A stretch of 64,000 bases of DNA from Tubulanus polymorphus (lineage: Eukaryota; Nemertea; Palaeonemertea; Tubulaniformes; Tubulanidae): NCBI RefSeq assembly GCF_964204645.1, contig NC_134030.1:4007855-4071854 (forward strand). Reading direction: 5' to 3'. Position numbers and translations under genes: made by a program. The notes beneath the pieces are model-generated. The model saw only the letters and a list, made by a program, of their open reading frames with translations, searched no databases and was not told where the DNA came from. Below, piece by piece: positions 21,170 to 32,896 of this stretch (its first letter is position 1; each line of letters opens with the position of its first letter).

Positions 21170-23700
21170 ATTGTTTTTGCTACCTCGCGCAAATCTTAGC
21201 GCGCAAAAACGAAATAATTTGTTTTTGCGCGGGAAAATTTGTTTTTTGTGGAGGATGAAAAACATATCCGTATGTCCCGATCAGCCACCAGAGTTGTTCT
21301 AGAAGAACATGGCTGATTATTCCAAGCGAATAACTTTCCTTTTCGACTATAATTAACAACCAACAATCATTACTCACCTAATATTGAATGTAAACATTGC
21401 ATCAACCTTGGGATTTACGAACTTGTCGTCGAAGCGTTCGTTATCGCGCAGATAACTTAACAGTACAACATTATTCTGACGACATAAAACTGTCAAACTC
21501 GCGAATTACAGGACAGTGAAGAATTATGACACGGGATTAATTGTATACAACATACGTCACAGGACGGAATAATACAGCGATATTGTACGTGTCCTTTTAT
21601 TCATAATTCATCGTAAACTACTCGCATCCCTTCTCGTATTTAGAAACAAACATTGATTATTATCATATCGACCGGCTTATAAATTGCGACTCTTTCTCCT
21701 CTGAGATATTATTCCTGTCCCAGTGGCTTAATTTTACAAGACTGTACAACTGCCGATTGTCATCAATCGCCGTCTCGATCGGCACAGTTGTTTCCGGGTC
21801 AGCGAATGCTTAATATTTGGCAAAATCTGTCTCTGGACTCGATTGAAAACTCGAAAAGAAAATAATTATTAGTGAAAATTGTCACATCGACGCAAAATTT
21901 GAATTTATCGGTTCGGAAACATCGTAACGCGATAAAACGGTCGAAATTAAACTGACGCATTTAGATCTCGCTTCTACTAGTCTTAATAAACATATATCAT
22001 TTAATGCCCCCCCGATGAAAAAAGCCGCTCTCCGGCCGAATAAAGCAATTTGCTACAGTGCGACGAGCTGCTCAATTTGGCGACAGGATTATCGACAACT
22101 CGTCTCAAATCATGGGAAGCAATATTTCCCTGAGGAGTATACGATCAACTAACAGCGTTCTCATTTCAGCATAGTGATCCGTTTAAAACGTATAATATCG
22201 TTAGCTACTTCTACGATACATACGCTAATTATATACTTAATGCTTTCGATCATATTGAATTCCATCTGTCAAGACGAACAACGAAACAATTAAAACGGCT
22301 TTCATATTGTTGACGTGTTAGAAAAATAAAGAACCGAACGATATTTTGTGATGATCTGGTTTTCAGAAATCAAGAGAAGATATTTCGCAATTAACACAGT
22401 TTTCTAAAAACAGATATCATCCCTATAAACTACAAGTTTATTAGCGATGAGATTTCATATCAAAATCTGCAATAAAAAATCCAGGCCAAATATATATACC
22501 CGATACGGGTGGATAAGAGTAGATACATTTCCCATGATATTGTACTTGGTGGGAAATGTAGGCTACGTCGAGAGCGTGTCCATTTTATAGGAACGGTCGT
22601 ATCTGAATCTGTCCATATGTGGTATTATAGCGAACATGACTGATTGCTGCTGAATTAAACTTTCGGGTTTAAATGTGACACTGGCCTATAAAACTCGCCC
22701 TGAATTATAGTAAATGAAATCCGTCTGTCAGAGACACATGTAATCATCAACCCGAGTACAACATTGTCTCTATTTGAATTGTATTTCCCGCAGAAATCAA
22801 TTCCTAGATCCGATTATCAGATTGTTAATGAGCTATGAATATTATATTGGAAGGGTTGCGTTGCCATTTCACTCGCGTTTATAGTGTTATATCATCGTAT
22901 GTCGGGATTGATTTCCGAACTGGGTTTGATGCGGCCTTCTTGTAAAGCACCTCTCACACGGTCCATAAATTGGGTGGAGGGAAGAAAATCACATTTTAAG
23001 TACATCCAAATTTTATTTCAACGTCAAATTCCATGGGTTACATATCATTCAATTAAAGAAACAACGCATAAATGATATAGACGACAGACTTGGCTCGTAT
23101 TGTAACTTCATTGTTTCTTTTTGAATTCTATGATCAATCCCGATTGATAGGTTACCTCGAAAATCAGGTTTTTTACATTGAGTTCGGAGATGTTTAAGCA
23201 TTCTCCGATAGCAGATGAGAACTCCATCGACTGTTCTAGATTACTCGCGTGCCACAGTATGAAAGTCGAACTACCGAGTTAGTTCACAAATTCACTTCTT
23301 GATTTGCATAGGGGCACCACCCGACAATAGATAAAGACTACTCGCAGGAATCACAGAGGCCTGACACAAAAGGTATACTCGAGTGGGGGCCACCACTGGG
23401 TTTACTCACTCACAATACGGGGCTGTTGTTTTTTGTCCCTTCAAAGTAGAAATTATACCCTCCGAAACTTTATCATCTGGAGGGTTCTTAAACATTTCTG
23501 TCGGACCAAAATTCGTGTTTCAACATGGGTCAGTTCACACCATCTATTTTCCTAAATTTTAGAGATCAACTAAATCATTTCACATAACAATTAATATCAT
23601 GAATTAGGCCTACCCCTCATTACAATCTGAAATATAAAAAAAGAAACACTCGAGGCGAGCTATCTAGTCCCGTTAAGAAAAAAAAATTGCCAGCCAAATG
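21170..23700. other. Conserved single-copy stretch without an assigned gene
   Basis: About 2.5 kb, nearly identical between units 1 and 2 (53575-56090) and richer in CpG than the arrays. It contains only short ORFs, for example 63 codons at 22884-23075 (identical in unit 2 at 55279-55470), none with recognisable homology. CCCGATACGGG near 22500 is a perfect short inverted repeat. It lies upstream of the proline-rich gene promoter and could hold regulatory DNA; nothing specific can be shown. Confidence 0.5.
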
Positions 23701-23713
23701 TATGGTTTATTCT

Positions 23714-23796
23714 AGCGGGATTCGAAACTGCGACCTCCAGCAATAAGCAGGGGAAGCTAACAAGGCAAGCGTGCTAACCACTGGGCCATAGATCTC
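23714..23796 (-). mobile_element. tRNA-like SINE head (unit 1)
   Basis: On the minus strand, TGGCCCAGTGG at 23788-23778 matches the Pol III A box and GTTTCGAATCCC at 23728-23717 the B box, about 50 nt apart. The ends cannot pair as an acceptor stem, so this is a tRNA-derived SINE head or tRNA pseudogene rather than a tRNA. Confidence 0.65.
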
Positions 23797-24053
23797 AGGT
23801 AATCTATCCGGATTGTAAGTTTGCCTGCTATGTGATTTTGTATGTCTCTGCTTAAAATCGACAATTTTCAAAGTAAATCGTAGACAGTTTTTAAACGGAT
23901 GAGTTAACCGGGGTAAACTTAAGACACACCACGATGAGCATTAATTGAATTTGCGTGGTTTCGAACCAAATGAAATTTTTATGTGGTATTGATGAGGTTC
24001 GAATCCCATCAGGAAAGGATTTTCTTGACGTGGCGGGAATATTAGTACTTTTC

Positions 24054-24119
24054 ATTGGTCAGGATCAGTGACGTCACACTGTCAGTATAAATACTCAGGT
24101 CAGCTGATCCCTCCTTCCA
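24054..24119 (+). promoter_or_regulatory. Core promoter of the proline-rich gene (unit 1)
   Basis: Ordered elements: inverted CCAAT box (ATTGG, 24054-24058), perfect palindromic CRE TGACGTCA (24069-24076), TATAAATA (24086-24093) and an initiator match CCAGTTC with A at 24119, 33 nt from the TATA start. A short non-coding first exon ends at 24136 with CAG|GTAAGC. All elements are preserved in unit 2. Confidence 0.65.
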
Positions 24120-24871
24120 GTTCGGCCATCTTTCAGGTAAGCAAGCGTCGTCCATTTTATTTATTTCTTTCGATCAAATCTATTTATTAATCTTACTTGT
24201 AAATTTCATACATAGACCTTAGGTTTCGCATACGGTTTTGTTTAAGACAATTTCAAAAGTTCCGAAAGTTCGGATTATATCATATACGTGTTTAATTATG
24301 ACATTTCCATTGTGATGTTCTTTTTGCTCAAAATTGTCCAAATCGTATTTTTAATATTTAGAAGTAAATTACAACATTTGACTTTCATTTTCGTTCTCGT
24401 AAAAATGAAGACGTTATTGTGATTTTATTGAGGAATTTTATTTAATTTATTTATGAAATTTTCGGAAGCAGTTATTCTGCTGTTCAAATCTACGCGCTAA
24501 TGCGGCTAGTTGACATGCCTAGGTGTAATACACAGACCGCTCAGTCTATTCAACCATGACTCGAATCCATAGAAACCTTTTATTCGAAGCGTCGTTCAAC
24601 TTAATTCTGGTGGCTTCTATATTTAATATTTAGAAAATAATGATGCCCAATAATTTAATGTTATTATTATCTAATGCAAACTCGAGTTAGCTATTTCTTA
24701 AAATCAATAATTTTCGATTTTCTTGATTTTTATAACATTATTGTTTTTACATTGCAGCAGCAGCAGCAGTGACAGCAGCAGTACAAGACAAACATTGATA
24801 CCAGCAAATTTATTACAACTTCAACTTAAACTTTAAACGAATTCAACTTCTACTTCAGCAGCAACACGACC

Positions 24872-24971
24872 ATGTCTTCAAAATATGACATTTTTTCCGG
24901 ATTGTTAAAGGTAGTGCGCGCCGAGGTCCTGACACTCGACCCTGTATCCCTCGGCGCGTTTTGTGATTTGA
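24872..24971 (+). CDS. Proline-rich nuclear-type protein, 5' coding exon (middle gene copy)
   Basis: The exon spans 24758-24971, starting after 'ttttacattgcag' with CAG-repeat 5' UTR. The ATG at 24872 is preceded by 'cacgacc'. Thirty-three codons (MSSKYDIFSG … VRAEVLTLD … SLGAFCDL) plus one base precede a consensus donor A|GTAAGT. The next acceptor in matching phase is at 32896 in the following unit, so the spliced product joins exon 32897-33645, giving 282 residues with an Asn codon across the junction. The second intron would be about 7.9 kb and contains the BEL/Pao relic, SINE, 30954-32269 transposon and split GIY-YIG fragment. The motif VRAEVLTLD..SLG is shared with a diverged inverted copy at 36232-36334, supporting this as a real coding exon. 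No family assigned; the junction is inferred from sites and phase. Confidence 0.65.
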
Positions 24972-25574
24972 GTAAGTACAAACTCTACTTCATCAAATTC
25001 TCGATTATTTTTAGTGACAAGCATCTAAAATTATTTGATTTCCAACATCTGAAATTGTTTGATCTCAAATTCACAATTATTTTATCTCAAATCTCCGCAT
25101 TATTGGATACTAAATTTCAAATTGTCTCAATCTTCTATCATCAAATGTCAATTTCTTTCAATCCACTTTTTAATTTCGGAAAACTCAATTTATGTCTCAC
25201 ACTGATTTCATTTCAATTTATTTTGAAAATATCATTTTATGTTTCTAGTCTTTTATTCTTTTTCAAATTACTCGACTTAAACTCAATTTAATTTGCTAAT
25301 AATTCTAATGGTGAATAATTGAATAATTTTAATTGAATTGAATTGAATAGTGAGTAGAGGTTCTGGTGGATGAGAATGAACTTGAGGACGTAACATCATT
25401 TCCTGGTTCCTGGTTTTCAAATATCGTCGAAATTGTGAAATATTCATCATATTTTTCATATGCAATGCTGTATCCAGTCAATAGAGATAAGTTACAACAT
25501 AAACAGTTTAAACTGGCTAGGCCTCCAGACCAATGCACTTCATGGAAAATCCTGATTTATATGTTTAATAAATC

Positions 25575-25810
25575 AAGTAACTGGACTGCGCGGTTCAGTC
25601 CATTTTAGTCAGTAAGTAAGCAGACTGCAGTTTAGTCCATATTTTAATCAGTAACTGGACTGCGGTGTAGTCAATATTTTAGTCAATAACTGGACTGCGC
25701 TGTAGTCCATCGTTTAGTCAATAACTGGACTGCGGTTTTGTCGATGGTTTAGTCAATAACTGGACTGCAGTTTAGACTGCTGTTCAGGAACCGGACAGCT
25801 GTTTAGTCCG
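25575..25810. repeat. ~35-bp TAGTCAATAACTGGACTGC repeats (unit 1)
   Basis: Five to six imperfect copies of 'tttagtcaataactggactgcg'. A related set with 'gtttagtcagtatccggacca' (27-bp spacing) occurs on the far side of the BEL/Pao relic at 28500-28575, so the two sets bracket it. Unit 2 counterparts: about 57960-58195 and 60888-60960. Confidence 0.75.
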
Positions 25811-26489
25811 TATCCAGATACCCGTCACATTATGGGACCAACTTTTTAGATACTGCTAAAATGTAGCACTAGTATTTACGGTACTTTCGTTTTTCTCTGC
25901 GACTCCAGCATCTAACAACATGTGATTTTCTTTTTATTAATCATTGATCAAACGTCAGGAAATTCAGGATCACTTTTTTAATTAATTGGTTAAACTTCGT
26001 TCTTCATATCTCTAGGTAGTTGCTCGCAACATTTTGAGATCCTGAGATTATGGCGGGAAGGAGGTATATCTCACGACTGCTATCATGAGCTTATCTGCGA
26101 ACTAGTCTCAAGCCGCACCCACTCAATGTTTATTTTAGATCTAAACTAGGATATGATGTTTGATACGAATGTCTTTCACTAGCTCGGCTCATAGTCCGAA
26201 TCTTCATCGTCTATTTGTTGGCGAATCCTAAATATTGCGGCCTTGCGGTAAATAGAGTTTAAACACGATTTATTTCTAACTGAGCAGATCATCCCGTCTG
26301 TGCCTACATTTGTTGCTATAATAACGCCCAGCTGCCATAGAATTCTTCAATGGTGTATCTGTGAGTTTTTACAAACGCCCAAGATTCCTTGTTTCCTTGT
26401 GGACTGCGAGTGACATTAACTACCAGCAGCCATGACACGTATTCATCAATGAATCGTCTGCAACATCACTGGTTCAGTTTCAATCATCC

Positions 26490-27952
26490 TTACGTGCCGT
26501 TCATTTCGTGAAGTTTTGGATCGACTATTTCATCATTTTCGTTGTTCTTGTACGGAAGTAGATTGATTTGTGTCCTCAACAGTTGCAGACTGAAGTACTC
26601 AGTAATTTCTTGCACAAGTTGAAGTTTTCTGCATCGATCATGCAGCAGATGTCCGTTGGCAGGTGTCTGTTGGTAGGTGTCCATATGCAGATGTTTTTTT
26701 GCAGTTTCAGCGTGAAATCATTAGCCATCTCTTCATTTACTTATAGGAGGTTTACATGTTTGTTATCAGTCAGCATCCCACATTATTAACATCTCGGACC
26801 AGTTATCCAGTCCAAATCGATGAATTTCACCAACAGCACCCCCTAGAAAGAATTTATGCAATATTTTCAGCTGTTTCGAGGTAATTCCAATCAGAAACAT
26901 TTGTTAACGCTTTTATCTTTTCCACTCTATTGTGTACAAATCATTTCAATCTTTGTCGACCAAATCCAACATTCATGTTTGAGTACATAGATCCATATGT
27001 GTCGGTAATTAGCTCGCTATATTCTACTCCTTAACATTGCTTGTTATTCTTTCCTCACCTTAAAATTTTCGTTTAATTTTTCGAATCTGCAGTTTTACAT
27101 CCAGGGTAATATACATGAAGCGGCCGATTACAACTTCAGGACATGCGTCAGTGAAGATTACAATTTCGGCTTCTTGTTATGGGTCGACAACAAATCGTCT
27201 ATCCAGTGTTTTCAGTAAGAAATTAACAAGCCAGGTCCCTTTGAAAAATGGGAGGGTCACATCGTATGTGACAGTCCCTGAAAAAACAGTGGGGTCCTTA
27301 AAAAATGACAGACGGGTCTGAGACCCGGGACCTGGCTCTTATTGAAAACACTGCTATCATCCATCGCTTTTTCGTTACTACGTTCGAAGGAATTTCTGAT
27401 CTTTGTCCATTGGCCCGTTTTGACTCTTCGTCCCCTTCAATGTTCACTGTCCATTGCTTAATCATAAGGGCTTTCATGGTGCAACGATCCTACTAAGTCC
27501 CAAAGGATCAAATATCGATGACCATTTTGACAGAACGTTTCCTTTCGTTTCTTTGTACTCAATCGACGTATCTTTTTTACATGTATGAATCATGATATTA
27601 CTTTCCATTTCATTTTGATTGGTTCAGCATCCTGTTGATCGATAAATCAAGTAGCACTGTTCTTGCGGTGGACCGGTGGTCAACAATTTCTGTTGATTCT
27701 TTTTCATAATCCTTATCGCTTGCGGATTCTAGACTAAAGTTTCTTCAATTCTCTCGAATATCGTTAAAATTTTCTTGTATGTTTTTTAAAATTCCTCCAG
27801 CAACGATTCGAGAACTGTAACTTGTTTTTCGTCGATATCTTCTCTGAGGAGTGCTCCATTTTTCTCAACATTTTTTCAGATGTTGATAATAAACATTGTT
27901 GTTGTTTCTTCAGTTCTGCCCGGATGGCTTCACCTTCAGAGGGCTCACCCAT
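26490..27952 (-). pseudogene. Decayed BEL/Pao-like LTR retrotransposon (unit 1)
   Basis: Read on the minus strand. At 27952-27764 there is a Glu/Lys-rich coiled-coil-like frame starting MGEPSEGEAIRAELKKQQ, possibly a gag remnant that is frameshifted. At 27176-27108 'IVIFTDAC' resembles the RNase H DAS motif. At 26934-26836 'NRVEKIKALTNVSDWNY', then 'T..N.A', a stop and 'ILSRGC' match the BEL/Pao signature NRV..I…W.Y..T..NPAD..SRG. A 64-codon frame lies at 26684-26490. Reverse transcriptase, protease, integrase and LTRs are not recognisable, and the interval is far too short for a full element. It sits antisense in intron 2 of the proline-rich gene and is shared by both units, so it predates amplification. 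Confidence 0.55.
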
Positions 27953-28499
27953 CCATGAAAATAATACTAAAAAATACTACTGTTGGTTATGACCAGGAAT
28001 GAAGTTTTGCAGAGAGATGACGAAGTGACGATGTGCAATCCATTGATTCTTTACTAAACTGAATTGCTGCTTTATTTCTATATTAAAAACTACAAAAGTA
28101 TCAGCTTATCATCTCATGGACGGTGCGCGATCGGACGGTGTGAGCGGAAGTTGCGATTAGCACAGATGTTGCCGCGGGATCCGGATAAGTGCCAGTTACA
28201 CGCTTATCTCTGTACTGAGGAGAATCATTCACAAAATCGCTACTTTTGGTTTACAGTTCCAACTTCTCTTTTTGTCAGAACGTCAAAATTCACTTCTTTT
28301 TTTACTCTCTTTAGTATTCGTCTGATTGTAATTAGGTCGCACCAACATTGTGTAGGAAACTCAACATGTAATATGCCATAATTACTATTTATACAGATCA
28401 ATCTATCCAATATTCTGAATTATTCAGTAAAAATGAATAAAGCGAAAATCTGACAAGAATATTGCTACTTTTCAGCTGCACCAAAGCATACGGTCCCAT

Positions 28500-28575
28500 A
28501 CAGTGGTTTAGTCAGTATCCGGACCACAGTTTAGTCAGTATCCGGACCACAGTTTAGTCAGTAACGAAACTGTGT
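28500..28575. repeat. ~27-bp GTTTAGTCAGTATCCGGACCACA repeats, 3 copies (unit 1)
   Basis: Short tandem copies in the same orientation as the related set at 25575-25810. Confidence 0.75.
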
Positions 28576-28985
28576 GATTCATTTCGTTCTGAGAACAGAT
28601 TTTATCAAATTTCCTCTAGCTGTTCTTCAGATAGGCCTACCCTTTGACTAAATGTTTTATTTTCAGAATTCTTTTATAAAAAGTATATCCTCCACCGTTA
28701 TCCAGGCCTGACATTTATCAAGGTCTATCCTGTTTTACACCTTACAAGTTCGACAGCGACATTTGATATTGTTTTTTCTGTAAATGGCTGCAGCTGTATT
28801 CATAGTGAATTATTCCACTGAATGATTCTATACTTGAATGGTAAGAAGTGACTTATTTGAAATACTTAATGAATTCATTTGAAAAAGGCCTAAATTCTAA
28901 ATATCATTAATTGTTCGCGTTTTAACGATGTTTGATTTTTATAGATAAAAATCTTATTATAATTTGTAGTGAATGGATTTGATTG

Positions 28986-29108
28986 TATGAAGGTACAGCA
29001 GTGGACAGTGTCATGTGAAATGGTTTTTACCCCTGATGGTTGTTTCTGAAGGTACAGTAGCCGGCAGTGTCATGTGAAATGGTTTTTAACCCTGATGGTT
29101 GTTTCTGA
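28986..29108. repeat. 60-bp tandem duplication (unit 1)
   Basis: Two copies of 'gaaggtacagnagnnggcagtgtc … gatggttgtttct', the second with a few substitutions. Unit 2 counterpart at about 61375-61495. Confidence 0.9.
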
Positions 29109-29492
29109 GAATAACAGTTGAAGTTTTTCGTTTGATGATGAAAATACAGAAGAAATATGAATGAAATTTTTGGTGTCATTTTTCTGTTTGTCATGCAATG
29201 AAAATGAATTAGACTTACTTAGCAAAAACCATAGGGAAATGTACAGTACTCGAAGGAAATATCACAATTTTTGGAACTAAAATTCGGTGAAAATTCATTT
29301 TAGAAAAAAATATTTTCAAATGTATCGCATTTTATAGGATTTTTTGCCCTTAATGATACTGTAGACTTCGCTTAAACTGGTAGACGGTCTATATCTGGTA
29401 TAATCTGTTCAATTCGATGAAATAAAGATGAAATGTTGTTCTAAATACATATGTTTTGCCTTTTATGGTATTGCTCTGTTCGATGATGATAA

Positions 29493-29772
29493 TAATAACA
29501 ATATTATGCGTCTGATGTAGCCCTAAATCCAGCAGCAGCTCAGAGCGCTTTACATTTTACGGTTTTATTGCCCCAGCCATTTAATGGTCTGCTGGGGTGA
29601 AGTAACATCCGAGCAGCTGCTAGGCGCTCAGGGGTCATCTATCAGGCCAGGTACCCAATTACTCCTGGGTGCAAAGAGGCAATGAGGATAAGTGTCTTGC
29701 CGGGGACACAACGGTAATATACGGGGTTCGAATCCATGACGATCTGGTTTCCCAGAACGCTTTCTGTATCCC
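29493..29772 (-). mobile_element. tRNA-derived SINE relic, copy 2
   Basis: Nearly identical copy of the relic at 330-610, with an intact B-box core on the minus strand (GGATTCGAACCCC). The unit-2-specific 0.33-kb segment begins directly at its right edge. Confidence 0.5.
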
Positions 29773-29777
29773 ATAAA

Positions 29778-30116
29778 TGTTCACTTCATTTCCGTTTATT
29801 CCTAAACCGGTAAATTGTAATGGCTGTTTGCCTATATTATAGAATACATTTATGTACTATCAACCTTCTATCTCTGCTAGCAAAAATACATAAAAACATA
29901 CATACATCTTTATGTATTTTTGCTGCTAGTGATTAGGCCTTATGTTCTATTAATGCACACGCATGACTTAAACTGGTCATAGTTTCAATTACTCAAAGAG
30001 GACATCACAAGTGAACTGAATCGGAGGAAAATGTTGCGGGATAAAGAAACATGAAATGTCCAGTATATTGAAGGACTTGTGTTCGTGTGTAATTAGAGAA
30101 AAACCCTCAGAGTGCC
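29778..30116. other. 0.33-kb segment present only in unit 2
   Basis: Between 'cccataaat' and 'cattgttacttaaaagc', units 1 and 3 have only ~16 bp. The segment contains 'ctagcaaaaatacataaa' and, ~16 bp later, 'tttatgtatttttgctgctag', an ~18-bp hairpin. No target duplication is clear, so insertion in unit 2 or deletion in an ancestor of 1 and 3 are both possible. Confidence 0.8.
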
Positions 30117-30787
30117 CATCATTGTTACTTAAAAGCAGGAAAATCAGTAGAAACTTTGGAGCTCAATAGAGTGAAAACTGTAAGAGATAAAGCTGGTAAT
30201 TGAAAAGTTTGTAGGGTATGACCCTTGGATAATTTTGGTGATGATTATTCTTACTGAAAGTGAAGTCCTATGCAGATGAGCTAATTCGCATAAATCATAA
30301 TCAGTGACCTATTTATTTGAAAACCCCCTAAATTGCAGGTATCAAAATGAACAAATCGGGTATCTAGCCTCAGCTAACAGCTGACAATGGAATATTCTAT
30401 GTCTACGGTCAGAAATATATATTTTATGGGTAATTATAATTAGTAAATGAGCTAATAATTAAATCATGTGACCTCTGGATAAGTACCCGCTACTTTCAAA
30501 TGCAAAAAAACTCAAATATTTCGAATAGCAACACCATAAAAACGCAGCATAAAAACTTACTAATGGGTGCTGCCATTTAATCAAGCCATTTAGCGGCAGG
30601 TTTCTCCGCTGAATTCTTTGCGACTAAACTGCTATAAGAAATGTCGACGAAAGTCGACAGGGCACTGAAAAAGTTTTAGAAGGAATTTGGGGATTCACTA
30701 CATGGTCAGATTGTATAAAATACAAAGAAATTGATTATTTTTGACTGCTATTAGGCTCAATAAAACTTTTGATCAAATTACCTAATG

Positions 30788-32514
30788 AGATCAAAAACGC
30801 CGAGATATCGCACGTGCCCCCTCATCCGAGAAACAACCGTTTGCCGCAGCCACAACAAAATGTACGCGATCCGCAGCACAATTAATTGCGCGACCCGTGA
30901 AATCATATACTGCATCGAATGCACCAGGTGCAACCTGCTGTACGTCGGCCTAATGCAGCTATCAATGTGAACCCTGACCCCCCCTAGTTCAGACATTCGA
31001 CTCCAATTCGACACATACCATAAATCTTTCCGCTCAGGTTTCGACAGATTATCACTATTACCATAGATGACATTAGTCAGGTTTTCGTCACTTTTATAGA
31101 ATAACCTCGTCAGGGCTTCGACAGCTTTCCACTAGACAGATTTCCTTAAGAAATACAATATGCCAGGTATTCGACACAATGTAGCATGTTTATTAATTTC
31201 ATTTCTTTTATTAAAACTATAAAATCTTAACAAAACTTAACTCATTTTATAAGCCTTTTGAAACAGCAGTGACATGCTGCAGACATGATAGATGAAGCAA
31301 CGTCATGTTTCTTCCAAGATCAAACTTCATTGTAAAAGAAATACCAGTCAAGTGGCTGGTTTGGGCTTTAGGGGAACCATGTAATATTGTTTATCCAAAG
31401 TAAACATTCATTTTGACTAATAAGCTCCACATCCAAAAGATGTGTTTTATGAGGATTAAAATATGCATTAATTAATTATTACACAATTACGGTTCTTGCG
31501 TTTTTTTTTGTATAACCCTGTTTATAATATGAATCTCAATGTTTAAAAAGAGCTGTTCACCAATATTTTGAAGAAAGTGTCAAAGTACATTATCAGCAGT
31601 CACCGCTAGATATTAGAATTGAAATACGAGATTATAATCAACAGTGGTACATCAGATTCTGTAAAAATTGAATGAACACAGGCCAACTCTATTATACACT
31701 GAGATTTACTTTAATAATGTAGGCAAATTGTCATACTTAAGCACCTGATGAACCCCAGGGTTTTGGCAAAAGTATGCAAAAATACTGTATAAATTGACAA
31801 ATTGAAAAGTTTGATATTAGAACAAATTCATTATATTATAATATCATTACTATACATGTATTTTTGTATAAATAATGCTAAGCTAACAATTAAATGTGAC
31901 AACTTCTGTGAGAATTTCCCACGATATAGAGGCTCTGGCGACCTGACGTTTTAGTGAAGCGACATATCCGATCGGGAGCGTAACAACGGAAGGTAAACTG
32001 ACTATATGTCCCGTATGTTCAAACCGCATATCAAACCGCTTTTCGTCAGACTTTCGAAGTAGGTTTAGATTGGAATCCGCCAGACATTCGATGCTCAATG
32101 AATACATAATTGTCACGCATTCGATAGAGATACGACACCCATTTCTTTTGGGTTCGCCAGAGATTCGTTAATTACTAAAAAAGTCTTCGTTCAGGATCCA
32201 CCAATTTTCACGTCGAAATCCTGGCGATGGATGAAATAGGGGGGGTAAGGGTTCACATTGATAGCTGCATAACCGGAATGTCTTTACAAGAACGCGTCAC
32301 ACATCACGTCTCGCGCATCAGAACGTATAATTCGACTCCAGTCGCGGACCACTTCAACCAGGTCGACCACACCTACCAACACTTTCGGGTGTATGGTCTC
32401 CAACACCTACCAGGCTCGACGAGACCGATCCGCGAAGCAGCCAAACGAGACTGGATATTGGTCTTGATTCGTTTCAATATCAAATCGACACTAATTTTAG
32501 ATACCAGTAACTAG
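30788..32514 (+). pseudogene. Penelope-like GIY-YIG fragment split by a TIR transposon
   Basis: Same fragment as at 1300-1701. The frame runs to 30953, just after the YIG strand (LYVGL), and is cut by a 1316-bp inverted-repeat transposon. Homology resumes at 32273 with the sequence encoding 'TGMSLQERV' and ends at 32514. Removing the insert and one TAA duplication restores collinearity with unit 1, so the insertion postdates separation of the units. The nuclease core cannot be made from this copy. Confidence 0.8.
30954..32269. mobile_element. 1316-bp non-autonomous TIR DNA transposon
   Basis: Ends are TGCAGCTATCAATGTGAACC… and its reverse complement: ~38-bp terminal inverted repeats (30954-30991 and 32232-32269) with two mismatches. 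It is flanked by TAA at 30951-30953 and 32270-32272, a 3-bp duplication of the target present once in units 1 and 3. A 3-bp TAA target duplication is typical of PIF/Harbinger-type elements. No transposase frame is visible, so it would need a helper. Subterminal TTCGAC/GTCGAA-like strings recur near both ends. Confidence 0.92.
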
Positions 32515-32896
32515 CATAGTACCCGTCCACGGATGGATTGTCATAAATGTATTGGATATAGTTATAAAATGTACGCTGAAAGATTCCATTATCTGCCTCA
32601 TTTATGATCTACTATACCGTTGTCTAACAATACGGTTATTACAGATAATGAGAGTGATAAAATTGTATTTACAACAGCGTTAGAGGGTGGCAACCATCTC
32701 TAGTAACCAGCGACATGACAAATATGGTTGTTTCCGAACGTTCAACTGGCCCTTCGTTCATTCTTCCATCACATCACCTTCCGTTACCTATCAATGAATA
32801 TCGCCTGCTGCATTATTTTATAGGTTACTTTTTACAGATATGAAAATTTTATGCGTAATATTCGTGATCCTTAATGTTTTGTTTTTTTCATTCCAG

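Noticed and set aside
23714-23796. Functional tRNA gene
   Set aside because: A and B boxes are present, but no acceptor-stem pairing or sensible anticodon arm; more likely a SINE head.
24872-25291. 139-codon ORF continuing past the 5' coding exon
   Set aside because: Beyond 24971 it reads through a consensus GTAAGT donor into AT-rich Phe/Leu/Ile-rich sequence; the inverted relative also stops resembling it exactly at the donor. Treated as intron read-through.
25366-25608. 80-codon plus-strand ORF conserved in unit 2 (57751-57993)
   Set aside because: It begins at GTG rather than ATG, has no recognised homology and no convincing flanking splice pair; conservation is expected because the whole interval is nearly identical between units.
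28064-28381. 105-codon plus-strand ORF (also 60450-60767)
   Set aside because: No recognisable domain; lies in the decayed-retroelement neighbourhood and is conserved no better than its surroundings, so left unannotated.
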